Shown: positions 33,042-44,600 of the stretch, one piece after another | How positions within the stretch are numbered: the first letter of the stretch is position 1 | How the letters are laid out: each line of letters begins with the position of its first letter | Source of the DNA: Symbiodinium natans | Lineage: Eukaryota > Sar > Dinophyceae > Suessiales > Symbiodiniaceae | Direction of reading: 5' to 3' | DNA: 64,000 nt | NCBI GenBank assembly: GCA_905221605.1 | Contig: CAJNDS010002418.1 | Span: forward strand, 363,453-427,452 | Notes under the pieces: generated by a model | Told to the model about the DNA's origin: nothing | Database searches by the model: none | What the model saw: only the letters and a program-made list of their open reading frames with translations | Translations under genes and position numbers: made by a program

Positions 33042-34257
33042 CGGTGGATCGGCAGCCGACATCTTCGCCCTGGGCCTCATCCTGCTTGAGGCACGTTGCC
33101 CCTCTGGTGGACTACCACATACTATCAAGGACATATGGCTATGAATGCCAGTCTGCAGGTCATGGAATGCTGTGGACAGCCCAATCCAGAGTGCAAAAGT
33201 CTCCAGCAGCTGAGCGCCCCTTGCTTGCAGCTGCGAAGTTCTATCTGTGATCCCAGGCCTTCTTGATCTTGAACTGCAGGCCAAGATGCTGCCCAAAAGG
33301 GGCCATTGGCAGCCGCAGGCACGAGTGATTCTGTGTTCGAGGATCCGCATAGCAGTGTGTACCTTAAGGTTCTAAGAATCCTCCAGTGTCGTGGACCACT
33401 TGATTTTTCTCCAACCCGAAGCCACCGAGAAGAGGGCATGGGACGCTCAATGGAAAACTGTTTGGAATTACGAAGAGACCTGAAAGTCTGGGAAGTCCTG
33501 TCCCAAGCGAGATGTCTTGCTGCCTCTTGGTGTATCGTGGGGCCCGGAAGAATAAATTCGACTAACCGGTGAAGAGGACTGCGGACGCTGTCCCTTTTGC
33601 GAGACTAGCTGCCGAGCTGCTGTATAGCGAAGACGCGCAAGACACGCAAATCGCTCCCTTTGCGGAGCTGTGCCGTCCATTCTAAACGATTCGGAACGCG
33701 CTCGCACGCTTTCTAGCTTAAGTTTAATTCTCCACGAGTTTGACATGGCCTTCCTGATGCAACTGCCGATTCCATTGCTGTTCGGGAAGGCTGGCAACAT
33801 GTCAATCGGAGGAGTGAGAGACGGCAAGCATCACGCGCCCCATGATCGAAATAGCTTCATGGAGGGGGCCGACTTGTAATGCAGTCTTCTCAAACGCGAT
33901 GTTTTTCATGAGGGTGCAGTGCGGGATATCTGCAACTGCCACAATATTCGCTCGATTTCACGTGTTTGTTACTAGATCCTGCTAGCTTGTCAGTTGTGGC
34001 GATCATTTTGATGGCATCGTTGCTCCGAGCAGGTGAAGTCCCGCACTTTCTACGATGAGCTGCCATCGGCAACAAGAAACACAATCGAGCTGTGTGCTAT
34101 GCTAAGCCTATGCGCAAGGTCGCGCTCGTGGTTTTGGTGCCGCATTCGTTGTTGGTCCCTCTGCAATCGGCGTCTGTTTCAAGATCCAGGTTTCCATGCT
34201 GATCCCAGCAAGCGGCCTTCTGCACAGGTTGCAGCCTCAGCTTTCGGCGCAAAGTGA
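33042..34257 (+). CDS. protein-kinase-like fragment and following exons
   Basis: 33042-33090 (GGSADIFALGLILLE) matches kinase subdomain IX (D-x-(W/F/Y)-A/S-x-G-x-x-L-x-E). It joins in phase, via a 68-nt GC-AG intron, to 33159 onward (VMECCGQPNPECKSLQQLSA). The later exon about 34187-34257 (FHADPSKRPSAQVAASAF) resembles subdomain XI (D-P-x-x-R-P-S/T). Between them lie 33425-33465 (PEATEKRAWDAQWKTVWNYE), 33602-33683 (LAAELLYSEDAQDTQIAPFA, stop TAA) and 34033 to about 34107 (VKSRTFYDELPSATRNTIEL). The stop at 33683 suggests two genes. The catalytic loop and ATP-binding exons were not found, so activity is unproven. Confidence 0.4.
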
Positions 34258-34736
34258 TATGGCGGGTTGTAAATGGCACACTAAACTCTGCAAGTGCCTC
34301 ACCCTGCGTAAACCTCTTTTTGACCAGCACGAGTCTACAGTTAGTTGCAGCAAGCACTGGACACTTATGTAACATGATCTGCTACTCAGTCACTGCCGGT
34401 TCCATCATTCGCGTTGAACAATTTCGTTTTGGCGTGTTTCTGCGGGCTTTTCAGCTTGTTTGCGGGTTTTCAGGAGCTGCTGTTTGGCTTGGCCGCTCCA
34501 CCAGAGTCTGCCGCGCATCTCAGAAAAGAACAGGGAAAAGGATGAAAGAAGAGTTAAAAGTTTGTTGCCTGGGCTCTTCATGTGGGTGTCTCTATGATAG
34601 CATACCGTCATTTTTTAGTTCGGGGTGCAGTGCCAAGTTTAGGCCCACAATTTGGATCACCCCCCTCCCCCGCCCCACCCACCCCCGCATCTCAATACGG
34701 TGCGCAAGGACCGAAGTGCTCCATGTATGGCCCTGA
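34254..34736 (+). other. open frame without recognised features
   Basis: A 160-codon plus frame, rich in Cys, Ser and Phe, without a coherent domain. It probably covers introns. A Pro-rich CCCACCC stretch lies at 34660-34690. Confidence 0.2.
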
Positions 34737-34814
34737 AAGCCTCTTTCCAGCCTCCAGGAAGAGCAACTTCCCGTGAGTTTTCTGCCCAGAGCTCAGTTGT
34801 AAGTTCAAGCTTCC

Positions 34815-36114
34815 CAGCTCGACCGAGCAACCTGTCAGAGTCCCAGGGAGTTCAAGAACTTGCTGTACGGCTCTGACGCGTCTGATGGACTCAAGTCGGG
34901 ATCCACGGTGGGCGCCTTGAACCGTGCTTGACATGCTGGCGTGCTTTCGTCGAAGCAAAGATGACGTCCCAGCGGTGATGAACCGGTCAAGCAGGTCACA
35001 AGGCGTTCCTTGTCAGCGACTGCCCTATAAACCCTACTGGTAACCGGATGTGAGGGACCCTCTTGCCGAGGCGATCTCAGGCTCAAGTGGGAAGCGGGGC
35101 TCCTGGTCTTCTGTAACTCGGTAGAGAGCCGGCAGAAGCTGTGCCAAGCCATGCCAAGCCACACCAGCAGTGGGGGAGACCGCGGAGAGAGAACGCTGCA
35201 CACGTCCCCGTGCACCCGCTTCCATGACATGTTCCCAAGGTCTCAGCAGGACTTGGACGCAGTGAATGCGGAAGTGGCAGAGGCCCTGTCAAAGGGGCTT
35301 TGAGAGGGGGGCTCTTTACAGTATTACATCTCTTCACGGAGTCTGTTCGGGAGTGTTTTTTTTTTCTCGGCGTTTCCAAAAAAGTTTCTTGAGTTCCTGG
35401 GCTCCCTTTCAGGAGCAAGCAGCGATTCCTTTGGTGAAGCCCCCGAGGCACATGCCCGGGACCAAGGGTCCAAGCTGCTTTGGCAAATCAGTCGAGCGGT
35501 CAACAGCTGTGAGTCCCACAAAGTTCCCCATGACCTTATGACATGATATCTGATATGGTTTGTAAACGCGAGTCTTTAGAAAGAGACCGCACATCTCGTG
35601 CGAAGACAAGCGTTGAGAACATGTAAGAAAATGTCATGTTCTCTTGGCACGTCTTTGCCCCCGGTCTCTGTTTTCTCAGGTCCTGGCCCTCCGGGCCACG
35701 GCCCGAGCTTCGGGAGAGCCCTTCACTTCCGGGAGACCGCGGCCACGTCCCAGAAAGCGAGAAGTCGTCTGAGAAGTCGGAGACCTCCAAGCAGAGACTT
35801 CAGCGCCCCTCTCGGGCCTTCAGCGCAGATGATGCCTCTTCCGACTGCCTGCCGCTGAAGCCCCCTTTGCTAGCGGCTCAGTGCGAAAAAGGGCAAGGCA
35901 GACGGAGTAACACAATGTAAACACACGCTGGTACGGCTGCACGGAATGGCCCCGCCCATTTTCACAGGCCTCCACCTCCACCGCAGCTCTGCGAGCAGCA
36001 GGCAAAGGCAAAGGCCAGTCCACCATGCCACTGAAACAATCTAAGAGGCTGAGGACAGCTTTTGTGAACACAGGTGCGACCGAATCCTCTGGACGATGTC
36101 ACTGTGCCATCTGA
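34815..36114 (+). CDS. multi-exon gene, charged Ser/Lys-rich protein
   Basis: Successive plus exons: 34815-34931 (QLDRATCQSPREFKNLLYGS, then DASDGLKSGSTVGALNRA); about 35028-35303 (CRGDLRLKWEAGLLVFCNSV ... HDMFPRSQQDLDAVNAEVAE, then ALSKGL); about 35370-35508 (AFPKKFLEFLGSLSGASSDS ... GSKLLWQISRAVNS) with a GTGAGT donor; 35680-35920 (SLPGDRGHVPESEKSSEKSE, KQRLQRPSRAFSADDASSDC); and 35968-36114 after CACAG (ASTSTAALRAAGKGKGQSTM, then PLKQSKRLRTAFVNTGATES) to TGA. A Ser/Lys-rich, phosphoprotein-like tail. Stops at 34931, 35303 and 35920 would have to lie in introns if this is one gene. Family unknown. Confidence 0.5.
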
Positions 36115-36292
36115 GACGCGACCTCAGAAACTTCTCTTGAATATGCTTCAGTCAGCACTGTGTGGGCAAGACAGGGCGACTCGAATCTCATAAGAGATAC
36201 CTTCTTCCAGGCCTCCCTCGGCCACTGTAGGGAAGGACATTTGTTTACGGACTTACGGACCAGGAATCGAAGATGCAGGATCCCAGCCTGGT

Positions 36293-37723
36293 GTGCGACT
36301 CCTTAAGAATCTTGGGGAGGCGCAGCATCAAAAACCCGCGTCCCCTCCCTTCAGCCGAAGCTCAATGAAGCTTCATTTGCCGAAAGCCTGCGAAGAAGAA
36401 ACACAAAAGCGCTTACAGGTCAATCCCCCCACAAACCCTTCAGCCTTGAGTTGCACACTATTTAACCCAGTGCTGAAGATCTCACCCCCATTGGAACCTT
36501 GCCTAATTGCCGACCTGCATCATACTTTTGACGTGGACACCAGGCGAATATTGATGGAATTTGCACTCGGACCCCTGGAAAAATCAGGAATCAATGGGAT
36601 CATCCTGTATTCAACTTCATAATGGTTACCTTGTTGCTTGCTTGCAAGCTTGTTGCATTTCACGCGCGTGCAGCGAGTGTATTGTGAAAACCCTGAACTT
36701 TATTATCAGAGACCCAACAGTTTTTGTTCAGCACCAGATACATGGTCAGCTTTCTCATTACAGCTCCATGCAGTTTGTCGAGCTGAAAAGTCAAGGTTTT
36801 CTTTTGAACGCCCCACGTCTGGCATGTCTGGCCAGAATCTGAATCTAGAGAACTGGGAACGAATCTGGCTTAAAGTTGGTGAGGCCTGGCCCAGTGCTAT
36901 CTCCGCTCTCTCCGGGGCCCCCGCCCCCGCCGCCACCGCCGCTGCCACGAGAGAAAGCCCAAATTTCAGGGCCGGAGGCCATCATGCAAGTATGAATCTT
37001 ATGGACATGCTATGACATGTCCTGACCTGTCCTGCCCACTGAATCATGTGATGACGCAGGCCAGCCCGCCACCGTCATGCAGCGCACCCTCCCGAAAGTC
37101 CCGACCACCGCCCGACTCACAGACCTACAAGTCGTACATGACTGCCATGGCACTTGGCGCTTGGAGTTTGTGAGCCCTGGTTGAGGTCTCCGCCGCGCCA
37201 GATGCCTGAAACGAGGCCAGAAGAAGCCTTACAGGCCAGCGAGAGCAGTATTCAAGTCGCGTAAGCAGTACCATCGAAACAGCCCAGGCGCATGTTAGTT
37301 GCCTGTTCCATCCCAGATGAGTTCAGACGTAGAGAGGGATAGAGCATGCTAAATATTCGCGAAGCCTTATATTCTTTTGCTGCTTTGTTCGACACGGCTT
37401 GGTTGTACGGCTCAAGAAGTGTGCGGCGCCCGATGGCTGCCAAACACAGCAATCCGGGCGGGCAGCCCGGGCACGGCAACCATCACACGGCCCCGGCCGT
37501 GCGTGGGACAAAGGGGCCCATGGTGGAAGCCACAAAGTCGAGCTCCGACCTTCACCATTCCATCTACTACTGGGTCTCTGTGAGACCCGGTGCTGCGCTT
37601 AGCTGGATTCTGACCTCAAAAGTGAAGGGAAGTAAAGTGGAGCAGCGACAGAGGTTCGGACAAAGCCCAAGCCTGCCCGAGACTCTGCGAGACGTTCTGA
37701 GGTCAGGAAATTGCGCATCTTGA
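36293..37723 (+). CDS. exons of unknown protein(s)
   Basis: Candidates: 36293-36622 (KACEEETQKRLQVNPPTNPS, IADLHHTFDVDTRRILMEFA); about 36825-37000 (GQNLNLENWERIWLKVGEAW, then an Ala/Pro run); 37060-37170 after GACGCAG, where two frames are open, for example LTDLQVVHDCHGTWRLEFVS; 37202-37257 after CGCCAG (MPETRPEEALQASESSIQ); and 37430-37565 (MAAKHSNPGGQPGHGNHHTA, then GTKGPMVEATKSSSDLHHS). Joins not resolved. Confidence 0.35.
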
Positions 37724-37869
37724 TCCTGTTTCGGTCGCTCTACGATGCGGCGTTCCTGTGTCTTGGCCATTCTTGCGATCCGATGCTGTACTGAAATCCC
37801 AGGTGTCTGTTCTTCCCTTCTTCCCTCCTCTTTCTTTCTTTCATGTTTCTCCTCGTAAATACTGTAGAG

Positions 37870-38156
37870 AGCATCCATTGCCGAGCGCACAGCGGCACAG
37901 GTAAAGGAGCTCTTCAGCTATTGGGAAAAGGAGGTGAACTGCGACATTGCCTGACCCTTGGACATGGTTCCAGAGACACTTGTGAAGGCTGCTCCTTGCT
38001 TTGCCCTGAAGGCGGTTAGAACACTTCCGCGGACACTGATGCTGCCATCTCAGCCAGATCAGACGCAGCTTTTTTTGGAGCACGCGCGGAGCAGACATGG
38101 TTGACAAGTTCATGGCGGATGGTGAATCGTACAAGCTGCCCAATGGTTCTGCCTAA
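37870..38156 (+). CDS. two exons, possibly the N-terminal part of the channel gene
   Basis: 37870-37951 after GTAGAG reads ASIAERTAAQVKELFSYWEK, then EVNCDIA. 38095-38156 after GAGCAG reads MVDKFMADGESYKLPNGSA, to TAA. Both are clearly coding-like. They sit upstream of the polycystin channel in the same direction, but a link to it is only inferred. Confidence 0.4.
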
Positions 38157-38692
38157 ACTCCTAAACATCCAGAAGTCTGATCTAGGTTTCCTTGTGCATT
38201 GGTTCGGTTTTTGCTTGTAAAGTCTGCTATTCGCCAAAAGGCTGATTGTCTGCTTTGCCGCCATGCTCTTGAACCACGAGGCGCATGTTACAAAGCTGGC
38301 CTGCCCTTTTTGATGCTTCAATGCGAGCTCCGAAAGCTCCTTCCAACAGCTCACTCGATGAATCTGTCAGACCGTGGCGGATAGACAAAGCGTGGAGCTG
38401 CTTATATCAACGAAGTAAAGGCTTCGGTTTTTGAAGAGTGGCAATCGCTTGCTGCAACGGTGTTGGCCCGATCCGCTGTCCACTAGTATCGCTAAGGAAG
38501 GCGATTCGCTTCGACATTGCTGCTGAGCTGAATCGCGATGCGTCAGCTGTTTGCATCTTCACATAAGTTCCCTTTCTTTGCTGCCTTAGTTCGCTTGCGT
38601 CCAACAGCCCTTGCGCTCAAGACTCCGGGGCCCGAGACTACTAATGTCCAACAGTCTGATGTCTGCACATCCTACCCTTGCACCGAGCACTC

Positions 38693-41600
38693 AGGAAGAA
38701 AATGCTAACTTCGCCTTTAATGGCATTGGAACTATGGGCCACAAGAATTACCAGGATGTGCCTCTGCGGCGGATTGGCATGGCATGCATTGCCTCAAACA
38801 TGTCTCAGGCTCCTGAGACAGTCATTGCATGGCATTCACAAGTCACTCACGCAGGTCAATAGCTTCACAGACTTCTACTCCTGGCTTCGATTGGGCCGCT
38901 GCCTCAACTGGGGCATCTTTACCAAATGTCCCAATCATGTGGATTGATGTGGCAACTTAGGATTTGCTTCCATCTATTTACCCCAGAACAGCTCTGTCTC
39001 GGAAGGGTCCACCCTTTCCAGCGCAGCTTGGATTAAGATCGAACCCCTCCAAGGGGCTTTCACGACGACAGCCTTGTCTGTTCCGACTTGAGGAGAAGTT
39101 GAACAACGTTCAGAAGTCGGTCTCTGCTTATCTGAGTTTCAATCGTGTCTCGACTCGACTACAGAGCTCTTCGTCACCCTACATGTTCAACTCAATCTCT
39201 GCAGAAATACTGAATGCACTGGATTCACGAGGCAAGGTCGGCCCGGTGAAGTTGGTCCAAGAGGTGGCACAGGTCTATGCCCTAGAACCATCGTCGATCC
39301 TGGGGAGCGCGCGTGCTCGAGACGAAGTTGCGCACATCTGTGAACATAGTGTACTCTCTCTCTCTCACACATGTGTGTATATATACCTTAATACAATATA
39401 TATATATATAGACATATTCTTTATATATATATGTACATGATTGTATGCTTTGTAATATTGATGAAAACGGGGAAATGAAAATGGCAAGTCTCAGGAAGGC
39501 CCATGTCGGAGCGTTTCATCAAGCGGTCGGACGTGTTATGCACCAGGCCGGACACCATTGTTGCAGATAGTAGTACTGTACCCAATTGAAGACCCTGCCA
39601 ACAAAATGCCGCAAGGCTGTGCTTTGTTCGCCCTCCAACTGTGAGCCATGAATCGTCGTTCATACTCGTGTAGCGATATACGACGGCAAAGCCCACCTTG
39701 TAACACCATCTCAGAGACTTCTGAACTGCACGCAGCAGTGTCGCAGACTTCCAAGAGCGTCTTTATGGCACCTTCATGGGATCCCGGGTGACATCGCAGG
39801 TACAGACTTCGTGATCCATCCCACAGAGTTTGATGTAGCCGTCAGCCCGTTCGTTGAAGACACCAGCGGAAACGGCACAGAGTCTTGGCTGTCTTATCTG
39901 CCACGCCGACACTCACATCATTGTCACAGTAAATTGAGGTCTGGTTCTCTGTTCTGGAGGATTTGAACGAACAGGTAGATATGCTTGAGACGTCAAGATG
40001 GCTGCGTGCCAGTACTCGAAGATGGAAGGTGCCGGGCTGTGCTTGAGAGCAGTCTGCAAGTTTGAAAGTGTTCCATCGTAGTGGTCCAAGATCGATCTTT
40101 ACACTTGTCACTTGTGCAGCTGTCCTTCGTTACGTACAACGCGGACTTTGACATCTTGACAGTTACGGACATCCACTTCGTTCTCTCACGTTCCGGACGT
40201 ATTTGGAAAGAGCTTTCCTTCATGAGCCTCGTGCTCTCGCCCTATGGAAACCTTTGGGGTCTTATTTGGGAGATACTTTTCTTCGGGAGCATCACTACCA
40301 TTTTCCTGGAAGAGCTCAAGGAGATTTTCGTGGGTCTGCGTCTCAGCCTTGCAGACTGCCAGCACAAGCCGGGTTTGCGGTGAGCTTGGTGCAACCATGT
40401 GCAGCCCGAGGAGTGTGTGCAAAGGGCACCGATGGAAAGCGCCGCTGCCGCTGTGGGTATTTTCTTATGGACTACTTCACAGTGTGGAATTTCGTGGATT
40501 GGTGCTCCATCATTATTGCCTATGCTCTTCTAGGCGGATCATTTGTGCGTGTGCGTGGGCTAGGAAGAAGTGTAAGTCGACTTCGTCTTGAATGTTGCTT
40601 CAGGTTGGTCGATGTCCCCGCAGTGTCATAGTACACTATTGAATACTGCTGCTTATTGCTTTGCACTTGCCGAGCAATCCTGAACAAGTTAGTCTTGTGC
40701 TCCCTTCGGAAAGGAGGGCCCCACGCCCTCCCATCCCCTTCCCCCCTTCCAGTAAGTCTTAGGGTTGACGGCATGGAGGGCCATTCTATTGGGTCTTGTT
40801 TTTTGTTTCGGAGTTTAGGAAGGAAGGCACACCATGCCATCAGGACTGCTCCAACCCTCATGCTTGTATGAATCATTATCGAAACGTGACGTGTGAGCAT
40901 TTTTTTTTGCGGGGGGGGGGGGGGGGGGGGGGGGGGGTGTGGGGGCAACTCCCTGTGTTTCAAAGCCGTGCAAACGTTTTCTGTAGTTAAGAACGAAATG
41001 CGATCCCGGGTAGCCCAGCTGAATGCAGTCACACACAAGTTGCTTCAATACAAATATGCAATTTATACGCATAATGTGTACTTGCAATCCAAGCACAACT
41101 TAATGAGGCTTCAAGCAAAAACTCCAACAGTCCAATCATCAAGCATCCATTTTTTTCTGGGAGAAGCTCCGGGCAAATTTGTTTTTTGATTCGGGATTTG
41201 TGCACAGAAAAGCTTATGAATTGCAAGCACCTGGCACGGCAGGGACAGGCACACCGCAGGGTGTAGCGTGCGCATCGCAGACGGAAAGCCAAAGTCATAA
41301 GTTCCTCGTCATGCCCTCGGGCCGGGCGTCCCCCCCCCCCCCCCCCCATTTCAGGAGGTTCTCAGGGCCTCCCCCCCCCCCGCTGTAGGATCCTGTACCT
41401 TCTGCGGGGTCTTACAGGAGCAAGGGGTGGGCTGGGTTGGAAGGGTGGTGCCACCATGCATCAACCCCGCCGAATGGCAGCGACCCTTTCCCGGCGCGTT
41501 CTGGACCGACTGTGGCGGCTGCTGGTGCTGAGTCATCCCTGAGTATGCTCAGTGTTGGAGCAACTGCCGGTTGACAGGCGTTCTTTCATCTGTTGGGTCT

Positions 41601-44600
41601 TGACCGGTGTGCCGGCTGGCGGAGGCGGTGGGTCTCAAGAGGCGGCGGAAGTGCTGCAGCTGGGTCTGCGGGGGCCGGTGGGGTGATAAGGGGGAGAAGG
41701 GGTCTTAGCTGCTAGTTTTGCTTGCCCAGGAAGAGCTTCCTAAAGTCCTAAAGCCGGCCTTTATGTCGCCCAGGGGTGCGTGGTGTATCTAGGGTATGTG
41801 GGGTATGTCATGTATGTAGGGCACGTATGTAGGTGTATAGGGATTGTAGGGTACACCGCGTATATGAGATATATAGTGTAATATTGCGTGTGTGAATCAA
41901 CAAGAAGGTCAAAAGGAAAAGAAGAAGAGGAGTGGGAGAGAGAAAGGGGCGTAAAGAAGAGGAAGGAATAAGCAGAGAGGCTGGTATCATCAGGCAAAGA
42001 GAGATGGATACGTAGTGTATACTGCGTGTGTAAATCAACAAGAAGGCCAGATGGAAAAGAAGAAGAGGAATTGGAGGAATTGGAGGAAGAAGAAGGGGGG
42101 GTGGGAACGTCGAGAAGAAAAATGGGAGGGGTGGAGGAGGGAAATGGGGTCTTAGCCACTCATTTTGCTTGTGTTGGAATAGCGCCTAAGCTGGCCTTTA
42201 TGTCGCCTATTGTCGCCTACAATCTCGGCCAGCTTTCGTTGTTCTCGACTTCGCCCCTCAAGTAAAATATGCATTATATACGACTCGATATATTTGATGT
42301 TTCTTTGTGTACAGTATTCAAATACTTTCGCGTAACTTGTAATCTGTAATTTGGGAAATATACGTAAATAAATAAATAAATAAATATAAATATATATATA
42401 TACACATACACATAATCACGAGAGCTAGCTCCTTCGGAGCTTGCGGGAGTTGTTGTTTGCCATTTTGTTGTTGGGACAAACAGCACTCAATATATCGGAG
42501 GTTTAAGGTGCCGTGGGGGGGGTCCCCCCCCCCCCCCAGCAAGCAAAGGAAGGGTGTACTACACGAGCTTGTTTCGTGAGAAGTCAGAAGATGTTTTCTA
42601 TGTACGAACTTTCGTACACATGAAGACTACGCGAATGCATCGAACCAAGTCTGCCAATATGAGCTTGCATTGCACGCAGCAAGACAGTGAATAGTATCCT
42701 GTAGGAGCTTGCCTTGTGTGATCTCCAACATGTAGACGAACCGGTTTGCGTGCTGGCAAACAAGCGACGAGTGCCCTGGACGATCTTGTGTTGTGAGATT
42801 TTCTAGGATGTGTCCTGTGTATGACCTGAGCTCATGCGTAACAGAGTTTGTGCGATGCGCATGGCAGGCTCGGCACTTTGTGTACAAGCATACACACTGT
42901 ACTACATAACATCCCTTCGCCCACCAAAAGTGACACTGTCTGCTGTGCCCTAGCTGTCGTTCGCCCTGCTCTCAAGCATATATGTATGCGAAGGTACATG
43001 CAAACATAGATATATGTATACTCATAGAGTACATAGTATGCGCTACATTGTTTATACTACATATCATGTGACCTTCCTCTTAGTGGGATTCCCTTTGCAG
43101 CCCCAAATTCAGCCAGACCGCGAACAATGTATCGGAACGCATCCTGGAAGCTGGACTGCCGCCCCAGATAATTGTTGGGGCGCTGTTTCATCAAACAGTT
43201 GACAGGTTTTTCGGAACAATATTTTGCTTCGAACATCCCCACCTTGATCCTCGTTAAAGAGAAAGAACGCGCCTGCAACCGGGGTTGGGCTCCAGGGACA
43301 CTCCAGGGTTTGGCACTCCAGGGACACTCCGGGGTTGGGCACTCCAGGGATGAGCGAGGAGTAGACCGGGCGAGGAGAAGAGTTGAGTTTAAGCCCCGAC
43401 AGCTGGAGCCTTTTCACGCTTTGCTTGGGCTGAAGGACTTCTGCCCCGCTTCCTTTTGGGCACTCCCAAACAGCAGAATAGCAATGTAATTGTCGGGAAA
43501 CTTCCATGGTGTGTGTGTGTGTGTGATGCTTGCGCGCAGACCTTCGCTTCAACATCCCCAGCAGATGTGACTTCCCAGAGCAAGACTCCTGAGCTCGATC
43601 GGGCCAAAATTGATGTGAAGTTCCACGCCTGTTGACCAGACTCTATTTTCAATGCGCGCACGAAGTAGATAAGCAAAATGTGCACAATTGCATACAGTAT
43701 GGTCGTGAAGACTTTGGGTCAGCTGTGAATATGCGCTCCGCCAGGCATGTGGATTCAGCGCTGTTTGATGATTGCAGACCTTGAGAGCACACTGACCTCA
43801 TCCCGGGCATCCTGCAGAGATCCAAGTGCTCGCCATCTTTGTCAGGAGCTGACTCGCCCCTTGGCAGGGCTAGCAACACCGCGCTGCATGTGTCGCACAT
43901 TGTGAAGTCCAAAAATCACCAACGCCCAAGAAACCGTGATGGCGAAAGCCTCCTCGACGGGAATAATGTCGTTCAGGACTGCTTTGGGGGCCATTCCTTT
44001 TTATCTTGCACTCTGGCAAGTCATGGTCGCAGCCATTGCTGTCAGAATTGTTGCATGTGTTTTTCCTGCGCGGAGCTCTTGGAATGCCGTCCAGTTCGTT
44101 TCGTGCTTGAAACTTCTAGGACCTGCCACTAGAGCTTTTCAACTACCGTGTTGTGTAACATTGTCTAACCATGCTGCCTGAAATCTGACCTTGCTGACCA
44201 GTACCAGCCTGGCCCAGCGCTTAGAGGGTTAGCCGGAATGAAGCTTTGGTCGTATTTTGCTTCGGACTAGAAATGGTTCTTGAATTTCTTGGCTCAGGTC
44301 AGCAGCCCGACCCTTGGTTGGCTTCCATACGTTTGGAAGAGCCTTTGTGTGTGTGTGTGTCGTATGTCTTTCCAGTCCTGATCCATGGAACATCGGCAAT
44401 AAGAAGGCTTCTTTCCGTTCTGCATCTTGCTTCGGCTCTTCAAGACCTTCTCACTCCAGCCCCGGCTGGCAGCTGCCTGGCCGCAGAGGCAGGGAATTGT
44501 GATGAGCCTGAGAAGACGACTTGCACCAAAGGTGGTCACCCGAACTTTGTGGATGTCTTTTGCAGACTTGGTTGCTTGGCTGAGTGACCCAGAGAGGAAG

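Larger units (their letters stand above)
40534..44406 (+). other. large intron of the channel gene
   Basis: 3.87 kb between the TM3 exon and the S4 exon. The ends GC...AAG|G fit phase 1 on both sides. It is filled with simple sequence: G27 at 40911-40937, C18 at 41330-41347, a G8-T-C14 hairpin at 42515-42537, a duplicated segment at 41874-42070, an AAAT/AT repeat at 42361-42412 and a minisatellite at 43279-43350. A hydrophobic frame near 43955-44060 (FYLALWQVMVAAIAVRI) might be a missed S3-S4 exon. Confidence 0.5.

Noticed and set aside
34835-35230. Minus-strand 131-codon frame
   Set aside because: The overlapping plus exon is more balanced and continues to a stop at 35303 in a gene-like series.
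42627-42887. Minus-strand 86-codon frame inside the channel intron
   Set aside because: Natural composition but no motif, opposite direction and within a large intron; not enough to call a gene.
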